Shown: positions 43,607 to 55,392 of the stretch, piece after piece
How positions within the stretch are numbered: the first letter of the stretch is position 1
Layout: each line of letters opens with the position of its first letter
NCBI GenBank assembly: GCA_947184155.2
Contig: CAMXCT020000462.1
Span: 62,001 to 126,000 of the forward strand
Reading direction: 5' to 3'
Length of the DNA stretch: 64,000 bases
Origin: Cladocopium goreaui
Lineage: Eukaryota > Sar > Dinophyceae > Suessiales > Symbiodiniaceae
Notes under the pieces: generated by a model
Seen by the model: the letters and a program-made list of their open reading frames with translations, nothing else
Told to the model about the DNA's origin: nothing
Database searches by the model: none
Program-made: the position numbers and the translations under genes

Positions 43607-44347
43607 AGTAAAAAATAGGAAAGAAATAGGATTTACCTCCAAAAAAAGGAAACAAATGGGTGGACAAAACCCGTGATTTTGACCTCCTATGTTTTTCCTA
43701 TTAGTCTTCCTTTTTTTCCCTATGTTTTTTCGAATTGTTTCCTACAATTTTCCTCTTTGTTCCTATATAATGTTTCCAATATTTTTTCCTAATGTTCTCG
43801 AGGTTTTTGTAAAAAAATAATTTTCCAGATTTTTTACTGTAGCCAAAATTCGGAATTCATTTTTTGGGGAACCTCCATTTTTCCCTGTTGTTTTCCTAAT
43901 TTTCTGGAAACGTAAATACAAAAAACAAAAACCTCAACAAAATTAGGAAAAAAGAGGAAACGTATAGGAAGTCATTCCGTTTAGCAACTGGAAAACCCCT
44001 TTTACTCCTATATATGTTTTCCTAATTTTCTCAAGGTGTTGCAATTTGTCACGTTTCAAAAATTTAAGGAAAAAAAACGGAAAAAAATGGAGGTGCCCAA
44101 AAATGAATTCCGAAATTTGGCTCAAATTTCTGGAAAAGTGATAATTTGCAAAAACCTCGATAAAATTAGAAAACAATACTGTGGTTAAAAGAATAGGAAA
44201 CATAGGAAAAAACATAGAAAAAAGAAAACAATTGGAAAAAAAGGAAAACCAATAGGAAAAACATTCGAGGTCAAAATCACGGGTTTTTGTCCACCCATGT
44301 GTTTCCTTTTTTGGAGGTCAATCCTATGTTTTTCCATTTTTTTCTAA
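43607..44347. mobile_element. ~740-bp foldback element
   Basis: The two halves are long inverted copies. The left arm (43607 to about 43880) contains ACCTCCAAAAAAAGGAAACA, GGGTGGACAAAACCCGTGAT and CGGAATTCATTTTTTGGGGA. The right arm (about 44075-44347) contains the complements in reverse order. The middle is purine/pyrimidine-skewed with many TAGGAAA or TTTCCTA words. No open frame of use. It is a non-autonomous foldback or large MITE, age unknown; the arms are roughly 85 percent alike by eye. Confidence 0.8.
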
Positions 44348-46327
44348 TTTTATTATGTCCTTGATTTCCAATGAGTGCCTGTAATAGGCAAACATAAGAG
44401 TGGTCCTTCTTTTTTTCTTGCACTTTGACATGTTTGACTGCAATGTGCATCATTTGGCTGCTTCACTTTGAAGCCACACACCTCAATGTAATGAGGTGCC
44501 TCACACGTCGTTGACGCTACTATGGCTCAGCTTTAGCTTTTTGAGGCCCAGTTAAGTTGTCAGGAACTTGTCAGCCATACTCAGCAATCAACCAGCAATC
44601 AACCCAACCAGAAAGCATGAAATATTGAAATATCCATGAAATAGTCATAGAAGTTGAAAAACAACTTCTCAAGGGAGTGGCAGAAGACCATCTCTCACCA
44701 ACGCACTTACAAGCCAAGAAGGTTCGACAGTTCGGTGCAGCATTTCCAGCCTGTCAGGCATGGAATCCTGATGGTTGATCTTGTCTTCCAGTGTCAAGTC
44801 CCTATTCAGCTTGATATGATCCCTCTATTAACATAATATATATTATACATGTACAATATATATATATATTAATTACATGAATATCTCCCTGCAAAAAGAA
44901 TCTTGCAACTGATGTGGCTGTGGCCATAGCATACCTTAGCCAATCCAAGGTTTTGACCCATCCCAAGGACGTATTTGAACCAAGGGGTAATCCCAAATTA
45001 TCAAACAAGGACAATGTGCTGAAACCCATGGGTTCTGGAAACCCCGGCTATTCTGGTAAATACGGTTACACCATGTTGGATCATTTTGGTAGATATTTCA
45101 TTTCCATGGAGCACTTTGACCCCTCCCCATGTCTTGCGGAAGACAATTTTTCACCAGGAGTGGCCCAGTCCACAGGCGCGAGAGCAAGATCTGGCTTGTC
45201 CAGAAATGGGGATTGGGCCATCGATGGGTATTGAACCTGTACAATAAGCAGTTTTTTTTTTGTGTCAACCAGTACCGATATCGTTTCGGGGCTGTGGTCA
45301 AAGTCAAAATTGTCACCCCCGGCCCCCAAAAAATGGATGATCTAGTGGTACAGACCAACAACTTGGCAGATCCGTTGATACTCTAACGACTATACCTATA
45401 TTATGAGATTGTGATGTCATATATGACATATGGTACATACCACAAATGGTGCTGTTTGGATCAGTCGATTTACTGAATTTTTACTTCGCCGCCCAGGGGT
45501 TGGGCTTCAACATGGGGCAGGCGGGGAAGGGTGGCGATGGGCCATTTTTTAGTCTTCCCGAATCTCAATTCAAGTTTCTGCTGATGTTTTGTGATGTTAA
45601 GATGTGTGATGGTCATCCCACATTTATTTGAACTGTTGACATCAACATGCTCTCTGAGCTGGTCTCAGCCCCGCGTCGTCTTGATACACATATGATGACT
45701 GGATACAAAATACAACTCAGACCAGTTGCTGAGAGGAATTGTTGGCATCGAAATTGTGTGAAATAAGTTCGCCTTTTGCATCCTTTTGCTTTATATTCTG
45801 ACAAAAAAAAATGTGCGTACGTGCTGTGTGCTGCATTTGTTGAGTCAGGTTGGTGGTCGCCAGCAACTTGATGAAATCTATTTTGTGCAGAAAGTCCGGG
45901 TGGCCTAGAATGGTCTCGTCAAGCTTGCAAAGCAAGTGCATGTTGACCAGATTGGGGATGTCTCTGCACATGGTTGCATGATCTTGGGTGTTGGAAGATT
46001 TGAAAAAGTATTTGGTAATCAAAAGTGAACATAGTTGAAGATACACCGGCTGACTCAGCTGTCATGCAATGCTGCTGTGGCATTGCGCATTCAGACCGTA
46101 ATAGCCAATCCAACCACATGTCAAACTAGTAATATACTAAACAAACTAAAATGTGATAAAATACACTGTTATTACATGTTATTACATTATCTATTTATAA
46201 TTTAATGTATGATATGTATGTCATATAATATCTAATATAGTTCGTCAGAATTACATTGAACAAACGCACATGAATAGACATCGACTCTGGAGATTTCTGA
46301 TCAGCAGGAATTGACTGAGTTGCTGAG
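44348..46327. other. intergenic or unresolved exons
   Basis: Open pieces on + at 44914-45030 (LTHPKDVFEPRGNPKLSNKD), 45030-45230 and 45485-45580 (LGFNMGQAGKGGDGPF) have plausible composition but no family, and partly overlap minus-strand candidates. They may include upstream exons of the kinase gene, whose N-terminus was not found. Nothing else is supported. Confidence 0.3.
45832..46010 (-). other. minus-strand exon candidate
   Basis: On the minus strand a frame reads RDIPNLVNMHLLCKLDETIL then HPDFLHKIDFIKLLATTNLT without interruption, helical and protein-like. The + strand of the same stretch is also partly open (QQLDEIYFVQKVRVA) but contains a stop. Family unknown. It is 300 bp before the first kinase exon and in the opposite direction. 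Confidence 0.35.
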
Positions 46328-49300
46328 GTGAAACTGGGTCAAGGCAGTTTCGGCAGCGTGTGGCGCGCAAAGCACCGACAGAGTGGTGACACAGCTAGCA
46401 GCCCTGGTGGCAGTTGGGGATGGGTCCAGTGTTGAAAGCACAAGCAACTAATATGGGGAGGGGAATGTTCCGATAGTGTACCTACGAATTATGATACATT
46501 GATTCTTTATGTGGATGTGGATATGATGATATATATATATATATTGGTAATTATTATATAATTATATATACTGTATAATATATATATATAATTATATAAT
46601 TATATATATGTATGATATTATATGATCATTTCTGTATGTGCTGGTTTAGTTTGGGTGTCTTCATCAAGATCACCTGGATGGTTTGTTTCCATCGAGGTTG
46701 CTGTGAAGCAGATGGACAAAGCGAGCATGCCGAAGCGTGGCGTCATTTGGCAGCGCTCGGAGAAGCCATTAAATTCGGGTCATGTTGGCAAGCCAATGCC
46801 ACAAACCTACCATTTGGGGATGGATTATACCATCTATTTATGGTGATTTAGGGGATGGTCAATGATCGGGTTTATCAAATTTTCCATTTGATAGCCGCCA
46901 CGGTATATCCTAGTTTTTTTTAGGGACAAACCGATAAACGCAGCCAAGGCACAGGGTGTTGCTGCCTGAAGGCATCCTAGCTGGTTCCATGTGGTTCTTC
47001 TGATCTAATGGGGTTTCCATAGATGGCGGATGGTTTATAGTTTGTAGTATAACATCCTATGAAAATTAGGATGATTTGGGGGTACCCCCATTTATGGAAA
47101 CCACCAAACATATCAAATCAGATAGCCATAGCCTCATATAGCCTCCAAGCCTCTATGCCTTTGCGGGAGGGATACTTTGCGGCGTTTGTTCCACCAGGTG
47201 ACTCGCCATGACATCGAGAGGGAAGTGAAAATGATGAAGGTCCGCTGTTGTTGTTGTTGTTGTTGTTGTTGCGGCCTTTTTGACTCTCGGATGCCGTTGC
47301 AACATCAGCATCCCCTAGATTTGATTAGATTTGCATGTGACCATGCAATCACAGCTTGATGGGTGTCATTTCCGTAGGTACATTCTGTCGTTATTAAACG
47401 TCCTGTTGTTATAGCCTCAGAACTTGTGGAATGCTGGGTGCATTCTGCAGGCCTGTAATCATGAAAACATCACAAAGCTCTTCGACACATTTGAGGACGC
47501 TGTACTTATGCAGAAGGTTTCTTGAGGGCAGCTTACATTGGAAAACGAGCCAGTACCTGGGCAAATGTCTTACGGAATCATGAAAACTTGAAGCCAGAGA
47601 ATTTAGAGAAGTAGACTTGGTACATCTTGGTACATCTTGGTACATCTTGGTACATCTTGGTACATCTTGGTACAGTGCTACTCCATGCATTCGAGAAACC
47701 AAGTTGGACACCTGGAGAAACTTGTGGCACGATGGCTGCGATGCCAGTTCATATATCGACCAAGCATTGACCAAGCATTGACCAAGCAATTTGCATCAGC
47801 TCATGTCGATTATTGTGGGAAAACATGGGAAAACCATGGAAAACCCAAGTTGTCTTTCCAGGACTCCGGCAGCATCTACCTGGCTCTTGAGTATTGTGAT
47901 GGCGGTGATTTTGGCGACAAGGCGAGCTGATCTACCTGGCCATCGGTCATTTTCTTCCGCTGGGAACATCGGCCGAATCGGTCATCGCTGAGGTCAAAGA
48001 GCTGGGTCCAGCACAGCTCTGAGGGCAATTGCCATGGAGTAGGGATGTTGACTCTATCCAAAAATGCGCAAATGATCATTGATCTGGAAAATATAGAACT
48101 ACAATGAACTACATAAAATAGACAACTGTGTAATAATAATAATATTTGATATTCATATAATATATATATATTGCCCATAGCATGCCATGGAGCCTTATAC
48201 AATTTGATATATTTTCACATGGTGGATCTACTCCAGCCCAACAAAAATATTGCTCGTCGGTTGGTCGAGGTCATTACTGAAAAAGACACCGCGGAGTGGA
48301 TGCGGCAGATGTGTGATCCCGGCCTGGATTTCGGGTTAGATCTGCTGGTTCTTGTCATCCTTTTTCCATATGTTCCATATGAAATGCTTAGTTTGTTCCA
48401 TTCATTTTCTCATGAACATATATGGACATTCGGTATTATTATGTATCTGGACAATTTAAAACGACGTCACCGACGTCACCCCGAAATAACGACCTAGCTT
48501 CAGAAATAAGCTCATCACCATACAAGGGAAACTGAGGTCTTCAGCGCGTTCAGAAGCAAGTTCCCTATTCTAGCTTTTCCATGGGCAACTACGTACGGCT
48601 GGAAAAATCTGTTTTAAGCGACGCTTGGACAAACAAAAAGATCTTATAGTTTGTCTTTCTAGGAATCTGTCGTTTTCCGCGCGTTCAGAAGCAAGTTCCC
48701 TATTCTAGCTTTTCCATGGGCAACTACGGCTGGAAAAATCGGTCTTGAGCGGCAAAGCTTGGACAAACCAAAAGATCCTAGTTTGTCAAACTAGGAAAAC
48801 GCGTTTTTTGAAAGGTTTGGGAGTTGTTTTTTGATGAATACTAGGTTTGGGAGCCTCAAATTAAAGGAAAAAATGTCAAACAGGCTGTGCGTGTTTGTGG
48901 ACACCGGGGGCGGTTCCGGACACTTTCATTTCAGGGGTATCCCAGGTGAAGCCTTGAGCCATTTGCACGCCAAAGGCGCTGCGTTTTGAACATAGGGAAT
49001 GGATGGGAATTAGTTGCGTACCAAACATAGGGAATGGATTGTGGCATACATTCTCTATCATTCTCTTATACTGTTGTGCCAACAAGGTTTTCGAACAAGC
49101 TGGTTTCTCTCTTGATTGTTGACAATGGCTATGCAGCTGCTTGCATGTCCATAGGGCAGTGAGATTCCTTTAGTATTTTTCGGCCTGATCCTACGAAATT
49201 CTCGGACACAAGGTCAATCAAGCAGACAGGAACTTGTGTTTATTATCGGCAAACAATGGCAAACCCTACGAATCTCTTGTTCACGGAGAATGGATGAAAT

Positions 49301-50726
49301 GTTGATAAGTCATTGCGTAACTTGCAGTACCTATATACCAGCTCATCCAGATGTCCAAAGAGGATCAAAGAGGTGTGTTTTTACATGTGGGCTCAACAAC
49401 TGACATCAACTGACTTGAGTTGTCCTGACCTGTCGGGAAGGCATTTGCCATCGAGATATCAAGTTCGGAACTTAGATGCTGTTCCATGTTGTTCCCAACT
49501 GATCAGTTGACCGATGTTTTTCCATGTTTTTCCCGCAGTTTTTGGTTTCCGCCATCCGTTGCTTAAACTCAACGCGGTTGTTGCTGTAGGCCTGACAACT
49601 TCATGGTTGCTGGCGCCAGGGCCTCGATTATACCGATCACTCCTGGTGATTCTGTGACGATTGGATGTGATTGTTATTTTAGATATTGTTATGTTATGTT
49701 ATGTTATTGTTATCCAGAATTTATTGCCATGGCTGACGACGAGATCTGTCAGATCTGTCAGGATAGCGAATTGAAATTGGCAGACTTTGGTCTGGCAATC
49801 TATGTGCGCCCAGGTGTGGTACATTTGTTCTGCAGTGCAGCATTGTTTAGATCCAAAAACACTGAGATGTAGGTTTCCAATCCATGTGGGTGCCCCAAAC
49901 CATTCATTTTAATAGGATAGTTCATGATAAACCATCCAGTTATTGTGGTATTATGTATGGACATCCCCAAATGATTAAGAGATGGAGAGGATAGCTATGG
50001 ATAGCTTGGAAATGTTGATAAAATGTTCCAATGTGTGATCAAGCCGTGTAAAGGCGACGTCCTAACAGACAAGTGCGGTACGCCTGCCTTCATGGCGTCG
50101 GATGCTAAGCATTGCTGGATGGCATGAGTTTCCTGTCGCTTGTTCTCACTGTTGTGTGGCTAATATGAGAATAGTGCGTGCTTAGCAAGTATCATGAGGC
50201 TCATTGAGATCATTGAGGACAATGGAAAAACAGTGTCTTGATATGTCTTGACATGTAATTCTTGCCATGTCCAAATCTGGGAGATTCTGATCGTAGTGGC
50301 ACAAGTGGCACCATGAAGCTGTGCAGAGCAACAGCATTGCATCATATTGCATCATATTGTATCACTCAAGTTGGACACACATTTTTTCACGCCCCTTCTT
50401 AATAGCATTTAATAGCCCCAGAGCATAGTTTTCCAGTTGCAATCGATGTGCACAGTGCCCAGTCGGCCAACAGCTGCCGGCATCTATCAAGCGATCCCGC
50501 ATAGTCGAATTCTGTTTGAATTTGATTGAAAATAAATGAAAATAGACTACCTCCAATTCCAATGGATTCTCAATGATGATCATTTTCCCGGGTAAAATGG
50601 CAAAATGCATCAAAATGCCAGAATTGGGGCGCCCCGAAAAAATCTGAGGCCAGAGCAGCATTTGATGCCAGTGCATAGTCGGGGCTATGGCTTCCCTTGC
50701 GATATGTGGGCTGCTGGTGTGTCCAT
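46328..50726 (+). CDS. CAMK/CDPK-like serine/threonine protein kinase, multi-exon, partial
   Basis: Exons: 46328-46393, 46697-46741, 47198-47239, 47451-47495, 47862-47921, 48270-48312, 48946-48975, 49441-49462, 49590-49614, 49762-49813, 50054-50096 (edge uncertain), about 50415-50428, 50679-50726. The joined frame carries the kinase motifs in order: KLGQGSFGSVW (glycine loop), TVAVKQMDK (ATP lysine), IEREVKMMK (helix C glutamate), YLALEYCDGGDFGDK (hinge), HLHAKGICHRDIKPDNFMV (catalytic loop, with D in HRD and N in PDN), LKLADFG (metal-binding D), DKCGTPAFMAPEH (activation and P+1 loops), GYGFPCDMWAAGV (helix F). All key catalytic residues are present. HRDIK with CGTPAFMAPE suggests the calmodulin/Ca-dependent kinase branch, but no EF-hand exon was found. 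Subdomains X-XI and the N-terminus are missing from my reading; 51366-51400 (DLFGGDP) is a weak candidate. Introns start GT, GC and GA. Confidence 0.85.
47610..47674. repeat. 10-bp tandem repeat (TACATCTTGG)
   Basis: Five copies in a kinase intron. Confidence 0.9.
48540..48810. repeat. ~135-bp tandem duplication in a kinase intron
   Basis: GCGCGTTCAGAAGCAAGTTC begins at about 48545 and 48678. Each copy continues through TAGCTTTTCCATGGGCAACT and GGAAAAATC to a TTTGTC-CTAGGAA end. The second copy lacks a GTAC and carries several substitutions. Confidence 0.85.
49869..49945 (+). repeat. dispersed repeat, family B
   Basis: GGTTTCCAATCCATGTGGGT through AAACCATCCAGTTATTGTGG matches 51978-52060 (GGTTTCCAATCCATGGGGGT, AAACCATCCAGCTATTGGGG). 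It lies in a kinase intron. Confidence 0.6.
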
Positions 50727-50782
50727 GTGCGCTGATTTCGGATGTCAAGTTTGCCAGATTTAATGATGGGTCAAAACCCTGG

Positions 50783-50866
50783 TACCTAGTGAACCCCAAA
50801 ATAGCTGGTAAATGGATGTTCATCCCATTAGAAATGGTATTAATAGGTATTGATCCATACCCATTT
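50783..50866 (+). repeat. dispersed repeat, family B
   Basis: CCCCAAAATAGCTGGTAAAT through AATAGGTATTGATCC, inverted relative to 862-940. It lies downstream of the last kinase exon found. Confidence 0.6.
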
Positions 50867-51512
50867 AGTTCTTCATCTCAACAGGAGTGTTGTGATTCTA
50901 CTTGATCTGCAGACTTGAAAGACAAGATCCTCAGTATGGCAATCAGGTTTCATGCCGCAGCTTTGAAGCTTAAGATCCATAGATTTCCTCGTCCAGAGGG
51001 ATTTAGCGCTTCCAGCGCCGCGATGGGTGGTGCCATATGTCGGATTTGCTGCAACCGTCCTGCGGAAAGTGGTGATGCTTTGGACTCCATGGGTAAGCCT
51101 TGGCCCTACAAGCAGACTGAGGACCTATAAAATGGAAGCGGGTTTTTAACATGTTTAACCATGGGATGGGATGGAGAGTTCCAAATGTTGAGACAACCCC
51201 ATAGTATATAATCATAGTAGTTCTGGTCTAGTTAGGTCTTTGACTTTCTGAAAGGCTCTTTTTGTAGCCTTCATCCAGTGCTCCAAAGGACTTTGTCCAT
51301 CAGTCTGCAACCTGCAGAGATCGTGCCTGGGCGTTGGATGGCGTTGGTACACTGAGTCATTGTAGCGAAGATCTTTTTGGGGGAGACCCCCTGGCATCCA
51401 AGTCCCAAAGTTTGCCGAAGAAAAGCACTGATATGGCCCAGAATTCAACACCCCCAAAGATTCGCTTCATTTTACATCATTTTACATCATTTTGGCATAT
51501 GCCCAACCCCAG

Positions 51513-54054
51513 GTAACTATGTGAGCTTCATGATGGGCATGACCTTTGCGGGTTTCCCCGCGTTGAATCCGGGCGAACGGCAGATACCATTTGAAGTGCA
51601 GCAGTCGCCCATTGTTGAGGGACTTGGTTTGCTGGAACACAGCCAAAGCAACACCGACGAGTCAATGCAGCAGGCCATGACGCGGGTCTGGCTCTGCGAA
51701 GACGGAGAGATGGGGACATTTTTTTAAGGGGACTTGACATAAATACCCTCTGGTAATTTAACATAGCTATGGAAAGATCCACCATTTTTAATGGGAAAAT
51801 CCACTATAAATGGCCATTTTCAATAGCTATGTTAGTTTACCAGAGGGTATGCACAGTGAATGGACAATGGTAGGTGGGAAACGAACACTGTCCCTGACAG
51901 GGTGCGCAGATCTTGAGCAGCAGCAAAACAGTTGCTTGGATGCAGCTTAGAGTCCTTTCAACGGTATTTTGGTACAAAGAGGTTTCCAATCCATGGGGGT
52001 ACCCCCACATCATCCATTTCAATAGGATGTTCCATGAAATAAACCATCCAGCTATTGGGGTTCCCCCATGGAACCCCCAATGTTTTGACATCTCCACAGC
52101 TTGGCCTTTCCAGATTCATAGGGTTGGAAGATGGATGCCGAAAAAGACTCTAAAACAAAAATAATCTTTAACATTCTTTGACATCATGACTCACATGCTA
52201 GTAGTTGCATATAGACTCATATAGATCATATAGCTATCCAGTAGTATATAGCTATCCAATTATCTATGACATGATTGACATGCCCTGGCTGTTTTCCTGG
52301 CGAATCTAAAAGCTTGACATCAGGTGATTGTCGGCTCAGTGCGGATGGGATATGGCCATCACCGCATTGCCTACTCGGCCTTGACCTGGGCTCTGGAGCT
52401 GGGTGGGAAGCCTTTCCTCTTGGCCACCTGGACAGGATAGGGCCTGGATTGCTATATTTTACCATATGTTACCATATGGGGAATCAACATCCATTATATC
52501 CATTAGCCAGCTATTGGATGGGTTATCTAGGGTACCAGGGTTGTGACTCATAGCCACATGTCTAGTTTGCTTGAGGTATGTGGTCAAAAACATTCAAAAA
52601 CACTATGTTTAGCTGCCCGCTGGTGCCTGTTGGTTTGATGTTAGAATGTGTTTCCTCTACGACGGTACTTGTCATGCTGATGTGCTGTGGTGTAAGAAGC
52701 TGGGGAAGCAGGAGCTATCTTTGGAAACTGAGGACATTTTGTCACCTGACTGTGTGGAAGCTGCCATTGTGCGCAACATGGATAAGCATCTTGACAAGAT
52801 GGGTTTTAGAACTGCAACTGCGATGCTCTCGTAGCTTTTTTTTTATGTTTTTTTTGACTTTTCAGTTTCCTTTACATAATCAAGACATAGTCAAGACATA
52901 GTCAAGACTGCTTCCTCATTTGATTCGCAATGTGCGGCATTCGGGTTCAGCCAATCATTCGCTGCTTTGCAGGCAGTATTCGCGAATGTCCCGCATCGCT
53001 TCAAACCTCGGTGGCATGATTGATGCCATGTGGGGCAAGATGATGTTGCAGGCCCTGCCTAAAAAAGTAGCTGTACCTGGTAATACCTGGCACATCCTGG
53101 CACCTGTCCAAATAGCTTCACCGGATTGTTGTAGATTGCCGGAGAATCTATTTGAAAGGCTTTTTGAGTCGTTTCATATCGTTTCTCATTGTTTGATACC
53201 CTCAAACCCAAGCAGTTTTCCACCTTTTCCTGCTCTTAGACTTGCCCCTCCATGCCTTTATACAAGGTGTATAGATCCCCAATTCAATGTGCCGCAGGGA
53301 GACGCCAATGCCTTGAGATGTTGTTTGGCCTTGTCCCAGAAGATCCGGGGCATCATGGCAGCCTTTCCCAAAGACACGCCAGTGATCAGCAGCCATCCCA
53401 TTGTGGGAAACATGGCTGTAGCATGTGGGTTCAAGACGGTCATCAATTTGATCTTTGACAACTACCCACAGCAACCAGTCAGCGATGGGAGACAAGGGGC
53501 CCGACTTGGGTTGAACTTGTGGGTTGGGACATGGGATGCGAGATTTCCATAGATTTCCTAGATTGAGTGTATCTTGGTGGCTTAGTGGACTTTTGCAATG
53601 CGGGCCAGGGAATGACACTAGTAATCACCGATGCAGATGATGCTGTGCAGTACCATCAAGGCAGCCAAACACTCAGAGGTTTTTTTGGTAGTCCAAAGAT
53701 GTCCAAAGGCTACAAAGTGAGCATGCAATGCAACTGCGCCAGGGAATGCAACTGTCTTAATCCTTACACCTCGCAGAAGGATACTGAAAGGGGACCAAGT
53801 ATTGCATGTGCCCATCTGGGTCCCCATCTCAATGCCTCACAATGCCGCAGAGAGACCCCACAGTTCTTCCAACACTTGTGAGGTACTTTGTCTTGGTACC
53901 GGGCGCGATCAATCTGGTACAGTCACCTTCATACTTTGACAAACTCTTGGATATGGGATGTCCTTCGCACAGCCTTTTCCTGGCGGGGCATTGGGTATCT
54001 AGCGACCTGTGCATCAACGCAGTCCCAGACAGCAAGGACGGGCACAGCTTCTGA
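51513..54054 (+). CDS. MurG/MGDG synthase-like glycosyltransferase, multi-exon
   Basis: Exon candidates: 51513-51706, 52324-52435, about 52690-52800, 52973-53051, 53298-53470, 53883 to about 54054. The joins 51706/52324 (GA-AG), 53051/53298 (GC-AG) and 53470/53883 (GC-AG) keep phase. Exon 2 reads GSVRMGYGHHRIAYSALTWA, the glycine-histidine loop of GT-B enzymes such as MurG and monogalactosyldiacylglycerol synthase. Later exons give YSRMSRIASNLGGMIDAMWG, DTPVISSHPIVGNMAVACGF, KTVINLIFDNYPQQYFVLVP, INLVQSPSYFDKLLDMG and LAGHWVSSDLCINAVPDSK, a typical N-lobe to inter-domain succession. The expected C-terminal nucleotide-sugar lobe was not found, so the last exon may end at about 54035 with a GA donor rather than at TGA 54052. 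The first exon (MTFAGFPALNPGERQIPFE) is assigned only by phase. It could instead be a remote paralogue of unknown substrate. Confidence 0.6.
51744..51849. repeat. palindromic MITE, family A, best copy
   Basis: TACCCTCTGGTAATTTAACA at the left and the exact-type complement of TACCCTCTGGTAAACTAACA at the right. The arms pair over nearly the full 106 bp. It is in the intron after the first glycosyltransferase exon. Only TA can be a target duplication. Confidence 0.88.
51978..52082 (+). repeat. dispersed repeat, family B
   Basis: GGTTTCCAATCCATGGGGGT with an inverted GGGGGTTCCATGGGGGAACC-type end. The centre is similar to 49869-49945. Confidence 0.6.
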
Positions 54055-54355
54055 TCCAAGGTCGATGTTGTTGTTTTGCAATTTCTTCTACTAAGGACTA
54101 AGCCAGTATCCTCAAATTGTGTGGTTGATCATCATATTCTCCATACTCGTATCACGACAGGTAGCGTCAGCTACCTGAGTTCCCCGTGCTTCAGCACAAT
54201 CATAGAGGGTATTGGGGGGCTAGTCCGGGCAAAACATAGAATTCTAGGATTTCTAGGCGACCGTTATGTATTAGATTTCAATTTCAATTAATTATAAGGG
54301 GGGGCCCTCGAAATGATCATGGGTTCAATTCCCACGGGTGACGTGGTAACGGCCT

Positions 54356-55020
54356 CCACAGTAGAGGCACACTCTCCATTAGGGAGATGTCCCTGTAGTC
54401 CAGCATAATTGGCATGTTTCAGCCTCAGGAACGGTTGCTGCAAGGGGTCTTAAAAAGGTGTTTCAAATAAACCGAACCCCTTTTCGTGCATCATTTCACG
54501 CTGCACAAGACACTGTATCATGCAGTCATGCTCTGGAGAGAACATCTTATTAAAGACCCCTTTTTTGAACAGCTGGACGGCGTTCTTATTTAAAACCTCT
54601 TTTTTCGATACACCAACGGTTTTGCGCAGTCTGGGATGACTTTATCCAGAGCATGGCTACATGATACAGTGTCTTGTGCAGCGTGAAATGATGCACGAAA
54701 AGGTGTTTACTTACAGAAAAGGACGCCAGGAGGGCCCCAATTTTACCACGTTTCTAAAAATGCAGTGCTTTCAGGTGTGTTAAAAAAATGCATTTGGACA
54801 AAAATAAGAACAAAACTATGAGTAGAAATACACACAATTTATTTAAAAAACGTCACAAAACACTGTAAAAATGAGGCCCTGGTGGCATCCCTCTCTCTTT
54901 ATTTAAAACCACTTTTTAAGACTCCTTGCAGCAACCGTTGCTGAAGCTGAAACATACCAATTATGCTGGACTACAGGGACATCTCCCTCACGCCTCACGG
55001 AGAGTGTGCCTCTGCTGTGG
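54356..55020. mobile_element. 665-bp foldback element with nested inverted repeats
   Basis: Outer arms of about 115 bp are inverted: left 54356-54475 (CCACAGTAGAGGCACACTCT, CTGTAGTCCAGCATAATTGG, AACGGTTGCTGCAAGGGGTC), right about 54900-55020, its complement with ~12 percent differences. A second inner pair, CATTTCACGCTGCACAAGAC (54491) against its complement at about 54672-54690, extends ~57 bp each side. No open frame. It is a long hairpin, probably a non-autonomous TIR or foldback transposon. GGTTCAATTCC at 54323, just outside, resembles a Pol III B box. Confidence 0.85.
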
Positions 55021-55285
55021 CATCTCCCGCCAGTACTGAACAAAAGGGGCGCAGCGTTTTCCTCCCCACTACACTACCTTTCGTCCGCCTCTGCTTGCTC
55101 TCAAGTTTTGTTGGCTATGTGGGGGGATGTCCCTTCCTTTAGACAAACTCAGACATCACATTGTTGGTGTTATGTGTTATACTTAATTATATATCATTAT
55201 TTTATAAAATTATTATTATGTATAGTTGTTTATAATTATTATATATAACAGTAATAATTTTATTTATATATATTTCACCGCTCGT

Positions 55286-55392
55286 TACCCTCTGGTAATT
55301 CAACATGGCCATGGACAATGACCCATTTGCAGATGAAGTACTCATTACTTTCATGGCATTTTTTTGCCGGCTATGTTAGATTACCATCCTCA
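55286..55392. repeat. palindromic MITE, family A, diverged
   Basis: The left end TACCCTCTGGTAATTCAACA is intact. The right end is GGCTATGTTAGATTACCATC, with the terminal bases lost or changed. Confidence 0.7.

Noticed and set aside
54313-54345. Possible tRNA or tRNA-derived SINE (GGTTCAATTCC, a B-box-like word)
   Set aside because: No A box at the right distance and no cloverleaf could be drawn. The word alone is insufficient.
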